From Lathyrus oleraceus (taxonomy: Eukaryota > Streptophyta > Magnoliopsida > Fabales > Fabaceae), in assembly GCF_024323335.1 (NCBI RefSeq), contig NC_066583.1, forward strand, positions 359,420,377 through 359,484,376: a DNA stretch of 64,000 bases, in the 5' to 3' direction. Within the stretch, counting starts at the first letter, position 1. Every line of letters starts with the position of its first letter. Made by a program: the position numbers and the translations under genes. Of this stretch, positions 33,107 through 45,374 are shown piece after piece. A model generated the notes under the pieces. The model was not told the DNA's origin. It saw nothing but the letters and a program-made list of their open reading frames with translations, and did no database searches.

Positions 33107-34860
33107 TGTTAGACTATGGCACGGATCTAGAAGGGGGGGTTGAATAGATCCCAATTAAAAACTTTAGTCGGCGCTACCAATTTAAAAGAAAAATTGGTTT
33201 TAAAAATGTTTTTAGGTGCGGAAGCGGCCGAGGAAAATTAGTCTAAAAACGAACCGTTATTGGAAAACCGGATATGCGTTAAGCTAATGGATATTTGATT
33301 GAAAGAGATACAATTCACTACTCACAATGCACAATCAATTTTATAGTTCACTTATTTGCAAGCCTAGTTTCAATGAATCAAAATACCAAATTGAAACACA
33401 ATGCAAACTTAAGGCAACTTTAGCTTAGGCAATTTTACAAACACTTGGTGTGCACAAACACTCCAAGTGATTTTTGAGTTGAGTAAGTGTTTGGATTTAT
33501 CCTAGTACAATATGTTATTGTACTTAGTATTCCAACAACAGTTTGCAACACTTTCTCAACTTAAATCAATGTTTGTCAGAAAATTGCTTAAACTAAAATC
33601 ACTTAAATTTTAAGCTGAAAATTAACTTGTGCAGAAAATTAAAGAAGGCAGAGATTTGATGAGGCAGTTCCCCCGCCGTCCTCGCTTCGGGGTACGTCTG
33701 CCCTCAATTCTAAAATTAGAATTGAGATGATCAATAGATATAACCTGTGATGTTTAATCGTTTTTACAAGGAGTGCAGAGTATGTAAACAACAGAATTTC
33801 GCAATATGTTGAATGATACTTCTTCTCCTTGCCCCTTGATTCAAGATGAATCAAGACCTTTGATTGTTGATGTTTGACCTCCGTTTCCTGCCGCTCGTTG
33901 ATGAACCTTCCGTTCTTCAACCCCTTGGCCCGGCTGATCACGAACACGAACGAATCAAACCCGGATTCTTCACTGCTCAATCACCGACTCCGCTACTAAA
34001 CTGATGAAGACTTTCTCTTATCAGTTACCTTCGCTCAGCTGAATGATAATGAAGCAACCCGTCCAAAAACCCCCAAACGCAAACCGGTATTGGAGGATAA
34101 AACCCTAATGGTTTTATTCAAGAAAGAACCTGCCAAGACTTCAACTCGAACTCGATTCTTCAATCGCTACCTCGAACCTTATCACCTTCAAACTATCACA
34201 AATCGCATCAAAAGTTATTGTGTGCAGTTGATGAATTTTGGACTGTTGAAGATGAAGATGATGAATCTTTGACAACTATTTCACTCTTTCTTGTTTCCTT
34301 GAACACTTGTACTCAAAAATTCAAATGTTAGTTAATAGAAGTGTTTTTACTTCTATTTATAGTAACAGACAAAACCAAACAGACAGAACAGAAATTTAAA
34401 CTTTGAAATAACTCAGAAAACTGAGTTTGCGCGCGAACGGTCGACCATAGGGTCAGCGCACGTTGACCCGTGGGGCACGCGCTGACTGCATGCGTCGACG
34501 CCAGGGATTTTTGCGCCGACCCGTGAGTTAAGCGTCGACCCTATGCGTCGACGCAAAGGGTTCTTGCGCTGACTCCCTCCAGTTTGCCCAGAGCCTTTGC
34601 GCCGACCCGTGAGCTTTGAGCTGACCCCTATGGTCGACTCAAAGCCTTTAAATCTGCAAAAAAGCTGTGGTTAGTGATTTTCACATATTTGGTCATGATC
34701 ACGCTTTGTTTATATGTCTTTAATGATTATAGTAGCTTTAGGATAACGTGAGAAAAGGATATGGTGGGTAATGTGATGCATTTGTTCGTAGACTTGCATG
34801 GTGGTCTTTTGTCATCATCGAAACTTGACATCGTATGTTGTATGAGACTTTGTCTTTACA
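33107..34860 (-). mobile_element. SIRE/Maximus-type copia solo LTR
   Basis: A 1754-bp insertion with TG and CA ends and perfect TSD AAGCA (33102-33106 and 34861-34865). On the minus strand it starts TGTAAAGACAAAG and soon has AAGTTTCGATGATGACAAA, like AAGTTTTGATGATAACAAA at the start of the copia LTR at 60100. It ends after a TTCAACCCCCCCTTCT stretch, as SIRE-type LTRs do. A minus-strand TATA box (TATAAATA) is at 34354-34361. There is no internal region, so it is a solo LTR left by recombination between two LTRs. It holds a GC-rich cluster of GTCGAC motifs at 34435-34640. Confidence 0.85.
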
Positions 34861-35939
34861 AAGCATACCTGTTGATGGCTGAAATCCATGAGGGTTCATT
34901 TGGTACTCATTCCAATGGACATGCCATGGCAAGGAAGATGTTGAGAGCAGGCTACTATTGGCTGACAATGGAGTCTGACTGCTGCAAATATGTGAAGAAA
35001 TGCCACAAGTGTCAGATTTATGCGGACAAGATTCATATCCCCCCGACACTTCTGAATGTGATTTCATCACCATGGCCTTTCTCTATGTGGGGAATTGACA
35101 TGATTGGCATGATAGAGCCGAAAGCGTCCAACGGTCACAGATTTATTCTCGTAACAATTGATTACTTCACCAAGTGGGTTGAAACGACATCATATGCAAA
35201 TGTGACCAGGCAGGTGGTTGTGAAGTTTATCAAGAATCAACTCATATGTCGTTATGGTGTGCCAGACAAGATCATTACTGATAATGGATCCAACTTGAAC
35301 AACAAGATGATGAAAGAGCTGTGTAGTGAGTTCAAGATTGCACATCATAATTCTTCTCCTTATAGACCCAAGATGAATGGGGCTGTTGAAGCCGCTAATA
35401 AGAACATCAAGAAGATTATCCAAAAGATGGTTGTTACATACAAAGATTGGCATGAGATGCTGCCATTTGCTTTGCATGGATATCGTACATCTGTTCGTAC
35501 TTCAACAGGGGCAACCCCTTTCTCTCTTGTTTACGGCATGGAGGTCGTGCTTCCAGTAGAGGTGGAGATCCCATCAATGAGAATCTTGATGGAGGCCAAG
35601 TTGACTGAGGCTGAATGGGTTCAGAATCGTTACGACCAGTTGAACTTGATTGAAGAGAAGAGATTGACTGCCATGTGTCATGGTCAGTTATATCAGCAAA
35701 GGATGAAGAAAGCCTTTGATAAGAAGGTTAAGCCTCGTGTGTTCCGAGAAGGTGACCTTGTGCTCAAGAAAGTTTTGTCTTTCGGGCCCGATTCCAGGGG
35801 CAAGTGGACTCCAAACTATGAAGGTCCATATGTTGTTAAGAGAGCTTTTTCAGACGGTGCTTTGATACTTACAACTATGGATGGGGAGGATTTCACTCAT
35901 CCTGTGAATTCAGATGCAGTCAAGAAATACTTCGCCTAA
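34861..35939 (+). CDS. Ogre integrase
   Basis: Continues the pol frame after the solo LTR (insert plus TSD 1759 bp explains the frame change) and runs open to TAA at 35937. It has the zinc-binding HHCC region (IHEG, GTHSNGH, then CHKCQ) and the core with WGIDMIG, IITDNGSN and GAVEAANKN, giving D, D and E. The C-terminal end carries GKWTPNYEGPYVVK. Integrase inserts element DNA into the host chromosome. All catalytic residues are present and there is no stop. The open frame extends upstream to 34761 inside the solo LTR, which is not element coding sequence. Confidence 0.93.
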
Positions 35940-36120
35940 AAAGAAAAAACAGAATTGCTCGCTAAGTTGAAAACCCGAAAAGACGGCTTAGGCAAAAATG
36001 AGCGTCTCGGTGGATTGAAAACCCGAAAGGGCGATCCAGGCAAACGTTAGAGACATAAAAAAAATGAATATGTATCCCGCTAGATTGAGTACCTCACCCT
36101 GGGGCAATCTAGGCAAAAAT
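35940..36120 (+). repeat. Three short repeats just after integrase
   Basis: Three copies of a unit with TTGAAAACCCGAAA (last copy TTGAGTACCTCACCC), then GGCGATCCAGGCAAA-like text, spaced about 60 bp. The nested Tat element has equivalent repeats at 16915-17000. Confidence 0.7.
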
Positions 36121-37555
36121 TAGGGATTTGGCAAGTAATTGCATCCTGACAAGACTTTGTTCTACAACTGTCATCTGTCAAGGAATTTCGCTCAGTCATC
36201 GTCAACTGAAGCTTCAAATACATCGGATTCAGAGTTGGTGGAGAAATGGTTATTATGTTTAATGTAGCCCTTTTCCAATATATATCATCAATTTCAAATT
36301 TGTAAAGATCCATGGAGTCTTGCCATTTGGAGACTACCATTCCATCAAATAAATTTGAGCCTTTATCCAATTCTTTGCACTCTTATTTGTTTCTATTCAA
36401 CAAATATTTGCATGTTTTTAATTAATAACATATCATTGTTTTAAATAAACAAAACTTTTATAATTTTTTTTTAAACAAAGTGAACATTCACAATGACTGA
36501 AAGGATAATTGGGACATCTTCAGTGCTCTCCCAAGGATAGTATGATATCCAAAAGGGTAAGAAATTTGGTCATATTCCAAGCATACTTGTATCCTCTTCA
36601 TTATCTTTCAGGTTGTCTCCTCCGCAAGTGCAGAAGAAGGGTAAGCATCGCCAAATTCCCCAGAGAGTTTGGAACCTTGATCCCCATTTTGTTAAAAGGA
36701 GTATGTCTCCAACAGCCCACCAGAGAATTTGGAGTTTGGCCTCAATCTTCTAACTCCTTAGTAAGGCTGGATTCAGCATTTGTGTTATCAATTATATGGT
36801 TGTCATCCCTGGGTTGGATAGACCTAAAATCCCTTATAAATTGATAAATTGATATGCTATCTTCTCGAGGAAATTGGTCTTCCCTCATTGGACTTCTCCC
36901 GCAGAGTGAGCAGGAAATCCCCAGCATGAGTGGAATTCTCAATAATTTGGTTTGCAGCTTATCCACAGTGGACTCGCCTACATTAATCTCCAGCAGGATG
37001 GGCTTTGATCATCCTCAACGTCAGATTTTATTCCCTGCAGATATCAGTGTTTCCTGGTTTCTGTTCCCCCCGTCAGATTGGGAGCCTCCCCGATGGGCCT
37101 GGTTTTCTCTTTCGAGATGTAGTACCGGATGTTTGTCCATTGATTCTTGGACCTGTTTGTGTTAGATGTGTCTATTTGTCAGCATTCATCATACATAAAT
37201 CACACATATACATGCATAATTATAACATTCAGATATTCATGTTGCATTTTTTTTCCATATATCTTTGCTTGTTGTCTCCTGCTATTTGGTGATACATATT
37301 TCCCCAAGCAGATGTATGTGTCTGATCTCTCCATATAGAGTCAGCCCCCATAGGCAGAAAGTGTTTATCCTTTCTTCCATATTTCCCACTGAGTTATGTC
37401 CTCGTGGATGATTTTTGTTTCAGTTTCCTCCCAGAATATGTGTTGGGATGGAATTACTCCCCTGAGTTATATCCTCATTGGGTTGAGTCTTATTCCTTTG
37501 AGTCTCTCTAGTTTGTTCCTAGATTGACTAATCTTGTTATTTCCCTTGCAGCTTC
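36121..37555 (+). other. 3' untranslated region of Ogre-like element
   Basis: Noncoding; short open frames only, with no recognised motif. Confidence 0.55.
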
Positions 37556-38620
37556 CCCGTAGTTTAGATGAATGATCGCTCAGTAACTAGTAATTGTCCA
37601 TCTTTTCCCCGACGGAGTTTTGTGGCCTTCTACCCAGTAACTGGTAGTTGTAAGTCCTATTTCTGTGGCCTTCTACCCAATAACCGGTAGTTGTAAGTCC
37701 TATTTCTGTGGTTTTCTACCTAGTAACCGGTAGTTGTAAACCCCATTTTATCCCCTTGCAGAGTTAACCCTTGATTTTGTTCATCCTAATCGATGACGGT
37801 TACTCTCTTTTCCGTGGTTTTCTACCCAGTAACCGGTAGATGTAATCCCCTCTTTGTTGGTTATCTTTATCCAATATTCGGTATCGATATTCCTTCACTT
37901 TTTGAGTATATCTCCCAGTAATCGATGATATGTCTCTTGGATGATTTCTCTGATAAAGCAATTTATCCCCAGCAAGTTATCTTTCATTTACCCTTTTGTT
38001 GGTAGTGATCGTTTCTCCCCCTTTTGATTGGTCATCATTTTATACCCAGTATTCGGTATCTCGATGTCCTTTCTTTTTGGTCGATTTATCCTTTATTAAC
38101 CCAGTAACCGGTTGTGGATAATTGTCCATGCGAGTATGTTATCTACGTTCTGACGGTAATAGATAACATATCTCATGCGCTCTTCGGTCGAAGTCTTTTT
38201 CTTCCCCAGTCGAGTAAGATTCGTATTTCCTCATGGAATCGGATGCTCATCCTATAATTGAGTTTGCTTTTTCAGCCCTCCTTTCGGATGACGAGTGTCT
38301 TGGAAATATTCCCTAATTCACGCCTGGTTGGTCACCTATTATATGCCCAGTAACCGGTATCCCTGGTGTTCCTTCCTTTATGCGCCCTATCTTGACTTTT
38401 GTCCCCTGTGGAGTCATATTTTTTCCTGAGTTGAAATTTACCTTTTTAGGTCTTCCTCAGATATTTTTGGATGATTGATATCTCTCACCCTTATACCAGT
38501 CTTAGATATTCATTTTCCCCTAGCATGTTGCTCTTCTCACCCTTATACCGGTGTTTTGATCACATGTCTCCTTGAGCTTATTACCCAGTAACCGGTAATA
38601 CCTCATTTTTGTTGTTTCCT
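37556..38620 (+). repeat. 3' tandem repeat region of Ogre-like element
   Basis: Many diverged units centred on CCCAGTAACCGGTAGTTGTAA. Three neighbouring units near 37620-37745 are spaced about 44 bp and share TTCTACCCAGTAACCGG. Further copies (CCCAGTAACCGG) lie near 37820, 38100, 38347 and 38583. This matches the tandem arrays known between integrase and 3' LTR in Ogre elements. Confidence 0.8.
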
Positions 38621-39104
38621 TAACTGAGTCCTCTTTGGACATTCCCCATCGGAGTCCCTTAGTGGATTTGCCCCATCCTGAATCCGGATTTTTATCCGAA
38701 GTATCCTTTGAGGATAGTGTGCTATATTGGCATATTCCCCAATACATGCATCTTTGCGTCATCTCGAGTCTTTCCATTGATTTATTTTCATGGAATTCCT
38801 TCGTGTCTCCCATCAAGTTTTAAGTCGTGACCTGCTCACGCATCTTATCCCTTTACTCCCCAGTAAAGTCCCCTGAGTCTCTGTCCCATTTATGAGTATA
38901 TCACTCCTGTGGATTTTCCGTTTCTCCTGGTTTCTTTTTTCCTTTGTGGACATATATCCCCACAAAGTGTTACCTTTTGCATACATACATTCGCATCATG
39001 AGGTCTCTTAGGGACCAAAATTCGCCTCTTTGTTATTATTTAAGCCCATTCTACCTCGTCGAGACGAAGATTTTAACCTTCATATCTCCGGCTAGAATGA
39101 CCTT

Positions 39105-39117
39105 AAATAGGGGCATC
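39105..39117 (+). other. Polypurine tract of Ogre-like element
   Basis: AAATAGGGGCATC abuts the 3' LTR start TGTAAG. It corresponds to AAACAGGGGCAAC in the nested element. Confidence 0.75.
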
Positions 39118-42100
39118 TGTAAGACCCCAATTTTGACCCTAAGATACCTCATGGCATCATAACATTGCATTTGCATTTGCCTCAAGGATCATAGCATCTT
39201 GGCTCCTAACCTTTGGGTGGGAACACTTGTGAGTTGGTTTGAGATCACCAAGCATGCTTGAATTGTATATTATTGCTTTTCTTATTTTTTTTTACTAACC
39301 AAAAGCACAAAAATATGTCACTAACATTTTTTGTTTTGTAGTTTGAACCATGATAAGATCTGAGGCTCTTAGGAGACCCTATGCCCATTGAAGTGGCCAG
39401 ATAAAGATGAAAGCAAGCATTACAATGGTTCACAAGGCCCTCATCCATCAAATATTCCTCCCAAGTATCTCAATTCATCATTTTGATCAAATCAAACCAA
39501 AGGGCTTGAGGCTTGATTCCCAAGGAAACCCTAATTCATCTATGCATCAACTATGCCTTGCCCATGAAGCAACCTCAACCCATGATCAAATACAATCAAG
39601 GGAAGTTATTTCATTCATCATTTCATGCATATTTGAGCTCATATGAGTGTCCTCAATCATCAATGCATCAAGATTTGAGGTATGGACTTGAAAAGTTGAT
39701 CAGTCAATTCATCTGACTATTTTGAAATACACTGAGACCTAACTTTTAATGTGTTTATCAAATGGAGATGACCCCAAGAGAAAAAATGTTCTTAGGAACC
39801 ATATGCACAACTTTAATCTTCATAAAAAATTTATTTGAGGCTTGGAAGGTCATCATCCATTTCAAAACATTATAGGTCATTTTGACTGAAACCCTAATTT
39901 TGGGTCAACTTCCCAAGAACATAACTCATTCATTTTTCATGATTTTGAGGTGGAATCAAATGCATTGGAAATTTTAGGATGTATAATTCCATTTTTATGT
40001 TGAGAAAATTTTCATAATCCTAAAATAAATACATGTGATAATGCAAAACATTATAGGTCACTTTGGACCAAAGGCATTGAAATGTGAAAAAGTCCAACTT
40101 CAAATGCCCATAAATTTCTCATAAAAAATCCAAATGATGCAAAATTTAAGTCCAAATTGATTTTCTTGAAACTATATACAACTTTGATGTTGAAGGTTTT
40201 GTCATTTGGAGCTTGCATAATTGAAACAGAAGGGCTTGAAGTTGATCATTTTTGGAAATTTTCACATGCACATGTTTTGCACCTTACACTTTATGATCAA
40301 TTTTCATCAATTTCCCATTTCCAAATGAAGTTTTGGTCAACATAACAATTGATCCTCATGTCAAGAGCTTTCCAACCATTACCCATAAGGCTATGTTTTA
40401 TTTTTGGAAGTATCACTTTCAAAGAAGAGAACATTTTAGTGCATTTTTGGAAACAAGTTGAAAACACATTGCACAAGCTCATGACATCATTTATGCACGT
40501 CCATTTCACCTGAATGTGATACCAGCATTCATTTGCAATGAGAATTGGGCCCTCCATGCGCCTGTACAGGCCCAGGCATGAAGGCCCTCTTCATTCATGC
40601 ACACACTTTGCTCATGCATTGCCTTGCCAATTGCTATAAATAGGAGTGCTAGGCTTCACAATGGAGCAACCTGAAGGCGCCTGTTATGCTGCACAACTCC
40701 CTCCATAGCCATAATTAAAGGAATTTTCACTTGCTTTTCAAAATTTTATATCTGAATTTCAACTACATTGGTTGATTTTCAGACTCATAATTCCTTGACC
40801 TTGCTTCATCTCCATCACTAGATCATACTGCAAGCATTAGCTGAGGAGAATCGTGCTCTCAAGATCCACATTTCAGAGGTGGATATTCAAACTTTCCTTC
40901 TTTGAATCTCTTTGTTTATAGCTTGTTTCTTGCATTTATTGGGTTGGTTGAAGTCCTCTCATCAAAGGCAATTCATTTATGCTTTGAATTTTGAAATTCC
41001 ATCAAGTTTCAGTTGAACACCATATTTTTCAACCTCTGATTTCTCTCTCCATGGAAGTCTAGAGTGAAAATAGATGGAACAGGGGTGATATACATCACCT
41101 CAGCTTTCCATTGATGTATAGATCGTGGCATTTGGTTGAGGTTGCCATGTCTGCAACTCTCACCGGCGCTGATGAGTTCGCCGGAGAAGACAGTGGTGTA
41201 CACCACCGTCCCATCCCCAAATCAAACCACAGCCCTTAGATCTCGTTTCCAGATCTAATCTAGACCATCTCTTGTTATGACTTTTTTAATGGCTACCTGC
41301 TTTGCATTGACTAGCGTGTTTGGTGGATGTGCGCTTGGGAACCGTCTGATGCGCCAGCTCAACTAATGAGCTTGAATCCAACGCCTCACGATTTTCCTTT
41401 TTTTTTCTGATTTTAATTTCCATTTTATTTCTTTTATTCCATTTCATTTCAAAAAATCATATCTCACTCATTTTAATTCCAAAAAATGTGAGATCAATTG
41501 CATTATTTCTCTTTTAATTTCTACTTTCTAAAAATGAATTTTAATATTTTTAATTTTATCATTTGATATTTTTTATGAATTTTCTCTTTTCTGGTTGTTT
41601 TTAATTCATTTTAAATAGTTTTTGATATTCAAAAAATACAAAAATATTTTCCTAACCTCTTTGAATGATGATGGATCTATGAAAAATATTCTCATCAATT
41701 TATTAATTAATTTGAGATTTATTTGAGATTTTAATTCAATTAGGTTATTTTTTATGCATTTTTAATTGATTAAAAATAGTTTCTGGTTTCTAAAAATGTT
41801 GAAACTTTTGTCAAACTTTGCTTGACCTTGTTGAACTTAGGATGATCCATTTGGACTTTTCAAAGTTGATTTGAAATGGATTTGAAGTTTGACCTTTATT
41901 TGTTTATTTTAATTCAAGTATTATTTTAATTTTGAAAAAATACCAAAAATATTTTATTTGTTTCTTGACTTCTAAGTTTCATTTTGCTTCTGTTTACTAA
42001 TGTTTGACCTTGATTTCATCTATCTTTGGTCAATGTATGTTGATTACTTCATTTGAATTTCCATTAATGTTCATTCTTATTCATCTCTTTCTTCATCTTT

Positions 42101-44020
42101 TTCTTTCTTTGATCAATGAGTTAAAGATTGGTGGTTAGCCTTGATGAATGGGAGGTTTAACCTTCCTTTATTCAAATATAATTCATCTTGATCATAGATC
42201 AAGTGAATGGCTTTGCATTAAGGATAAGTTGTTTCCTAATCAAGCAAAGAAACTAAATCAATACAATATCATTTCTCATCTTCTTTTGGCATGACAAGTT
42301 GTAAGAGCTTGATTCACTAATCAAGATCTCTAACTTGTGTTATTGTCTATATTTTTATTGACCGGCCTCAGATAGGTGTGACTACTACATTAGTCCACTT
42401 ACGATTGCTTAACATAGCGCTAAATTGCCTTATGGCACACTAACACTAACAATTGACCATTAACATTTAATTCTTGCACTTTACATATATGCAATTTAAT
42501 ATTCTTATACATATTATTCATTTGCTTTTGCCCATTGCTCATTTGAGCACATGTTTATTTTAATGCACTTTGCCTTTTGCTCATATGAGCACTTAATTAT
42601 GTATATACTATTGTGCTTGTGTTTTGTTTTGATTGTTGTGAACCAATTGCAAATGGACAAAAGGACTTAGACTTTAGGACATTCCCTATGCAAAATGGAG
42701 TCAAAGAGCAACTAGGCCTCATGCCTTTAGAGTGCTATAAAAGTCAAAGAGCAACTAGGCCTCCTGCCTTTAGAATGCTTAATGTTGAAGAGGAATTGAA
42801 AGGACCTATTCTCTAAGCTCCCTCTTGTCCATTCTTTGTTTGCATTATAGAACTTTTTGATGTGTGTGTTCTTGTGCTAGGGATTCCAACTTGAGCATAA
42901 CTGAAGAACCATTGTCATGAGCTTCTAAAGTGAGAGATATAAGAGCCATTGGAGGATTCCTAAGAGCTTGCTTGATTGATTGATTGCTTGAGTATACACT
43001 TATTTGCTTTCTTATTCCAAAGGATGGGAGCTACTTGGATCATCACTATGATCTCAAGAAAAGGGAACTCCATTTGTGGTTTTTATTTCTCTTCCTTCAT
43101 CTTTGTATGTTTAGGACTTAGCCATTCTTCTTCTTCCCTCCACTCTAACCCAAGCCAAAACTTTTGTGCAAACATTAACATTTGTTTTCGAACATTAGAA
43201 ACCTAAGCATTATGCTTTTGATTTTCAAACTTTCTTTTCATAACACTTATTTTGAATTGAATCCTTAAGTCAACTTTGACCATATTTTGTAAATACCTTT
43301 CATTGGTAAATATAACTCATTCAAATGTTTTTGTGGTTTCGATCGCCACTTTCTTATCAAAACTTTTCATAACCATTAGCTATTAGGTTTGAGTTATCCT
43401 TGAGGTTGATATCATACTCACCTATATCCTTAGTGATGGACAATGAGTCTTCCATGCTTATTATAGGGTTAACCCCTCACTAGCATGTTGAAGCTATCCT
43501 CACATGGTGGATTTGTGGTTTTAGGTCGAGTTTTCTCCCTTGGATAACAAAAGACCTTAAGCCTTTTGGACCAATCAATTCACCAACTTCTTTTTAAGAT
43601 TTTTTACCCCGAACTACGAGGTTTTGATCCTAATCTTTTTTCTAAGATGGTACGTAGGCAATGGGTTTATCCATTCAAACACAAAAATTGTAAATAATTT
43701 GTATATTCTTTTCTCATCTCCCCAATCATGTTTGCACAAATAATTTTCACAAATACCAACCTACCTTACAACAAATTGTGATTAGGGCTCCCTAGGAGTA
43801 CCTAGGATGTTTTGGGTGCGTAAAACCTTCCCATTGCATAACCAACCCCCTTACCCCTATCTCTGACATTTTTATTAGTTTTTGATTCGATAAAACTTCT
43901 CGGTTTTTCTTCGCTTTCTAACCTTTCCTTTGGGTAAAGAGAAGTGCGGTGGCGACTTGACTTGTATGGTTTACTTTTGATTTAGTTAATAAATCTAAAG
44001 GTAACGAATACCCCGCTACA
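39118..44020 (+). repeat. 3' LTR of Ogre-like element (4903 bp)
   Basis: Starts TGTAAGACCCC and ends CCCCGCTACA like the 5' LTR. It retains the segment at roughly 41340-41950 that the 5' LTR lost. The TATA box TATAAATA is at 40635-40642. It is followed by ACAAC (44021-44025), the right TSD copy. Confidence 0.94.
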
Positions 44021-45374
44021 ACAACAAAAATAGAAGAAAAGAGGTTTCAACAAAAATGTAAAAACACTATAACTTTCTCAATTTTTCACAGAATTAAGAA
44101 AATGAATAATGAAAGTTTATCTGCTCAATCTCACGAACACAATACTATATTTAAAATCAGAAAATAAACAACAAAAAATTAGAAAATCAACAAAATGCAG
44201 AAGCATATATTTGCTTGATTTGGCATTTTTATCCATCCTTATGACAAACAAACTATGGATTCATGCTCGGGGTGATGTTGTGAAGTTATTGGATCCATTA
44301 TTTATGTAAAACAAATATCAATTTGCATTTGACCATTTTTGTTCATGGAGGTTCAAGAACACTTTAACTCTTGATTTTGAAATCAATTGAGTTTCCATAT
44401 AAAATGGTGATTATCAAGGTACTAAATAAATAAAGCAAACGTAAAAATACAATATAATTAAATAAAGAACAAGCATAAGATTCATTTAAACAACAACAAA
44501 TCACTTTTGCTTATGGAGGTTTAAGAACACTTTTCAACTATTGATTTTGAAATCAATTGAGTTTTCATACAAAATGGTGATGGTTAAGGTACTAAATAAA
44601 TAAAGCAAGAGTAAAAATGCAATAAATTAAATAAATAACAAGCATAAGATCCATTTAAACAACAACAAATCACTTTTGCTTATGGAAGTTCAAGAACACT
44701 TTTCAACTCTTGATTTAAAATTAATTGAGTTTACATATAAAATAAATAAAGCAAGAGTACAAATGCAATAGAATTAAATAAAGAAGAAGCATAAGAGTCT
44801 ACCTATTCAATAAAAAGAAAGAAGTGACTTGAAAGAAAATGAAGAGAAAATGAAAAGAGTTTTAGCTTAGTTTTTTTGAATGATTGGTGGTGAGATTTGT
44901 GAATGAGAATGATTTTATTTATAGACTCTAAAAATGGTAGTTTATGAATAATGTAAAGAGTGTGAGTGTCTTCTAGAAACTTATTTAATTAACTAGTGAA
45001 TAATTATGTAATATATGCATGGAATAATGATGTAATAAATGAGAGATATTTTGGGTTTCCTAGAAACATTAATTTTTTTATGATGCATGAAAATGATTAA
45101 TAAAATTCAAATGGATATTTTGATAATAAATCAAATGATCATGAATTTACTTTTCAAAATGCATAATGAAAAAAAAATATTGTTTTAGTCAATTTCTTCA
45201 ACATGTAAAATATTGATTTTATATTGACTTTTTTACTATATATGCATATATGAATAATTATGATGACTTTATTTGATAATAAAAATGCATATGGCTAGAA
45301 ATGGAAAATTAGACAAATTGACATGTATCAGATGAATTTAAAATGTCCGGGAAAAATTGGGGTATGACAGTGTG
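44021..45374 (-). mobile_element. Tat-type solo LTR, proximal half (U3)
   Basis: On the minus strand the LTR starts at 45369 with TGTCATACCCCAATTTTTCC, the start type shared with the nested Tat LTR (TGTCATACCCCAAAATTTGCC). A TATA box (TATAAATA, minus) is at 44916-44923. GTGTG at 45370-45374 is the TSD. The sequence continues at 5249 and leftward. Confidence 0.75.
44330..44800 (-). repeat. About 170-bp tandem triplication in solo LTR U3
   Basis: Three copies start near 44336, 44505 and 44675 with TTTTG-TCATGGAGGTTCAAG-like text. Each continues through TTGATTTTGAAATCAATTGAG and AAATAAATAAAGCAA. The third copy is shortened. They lie upstream of the minus-strand TATA box in coordinate terms (downstream in transcription). 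Confidence 0.75.

Larger units (their letters stand above)
5250..44020 (+). mobile_element. Ogre-like LTR retrotransposon (Ty3/gypsy, Tat lineage), carrying three nested insertions
   Basis: Both LTRs start TGTAAGACCCC and end CCCCGCTACA. In order the element has the 5' LTR, the PBS, a leader, ORF1, gag-protease, RT, RNase H, a second RNase H, integrase, 3' tandem repeats, a polypurine tract and the 3' LTR. ORF1 ahead of gag, two RNase H domains, a noncoding gap before RT, and LTRs above 4 kb are the known marks of Ogre elements. Removing the insertions at 12675-22129, 25877-31304 and 33107-34860, each with one TSD copy, leaves 22,121 bp, a typical Ogre length. The reading frames on either side of every insertion then agree. 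ORF1 and gag-protease carry stops and a frameshift, so the copy cannot be autonomous. Confidence 0.93.
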
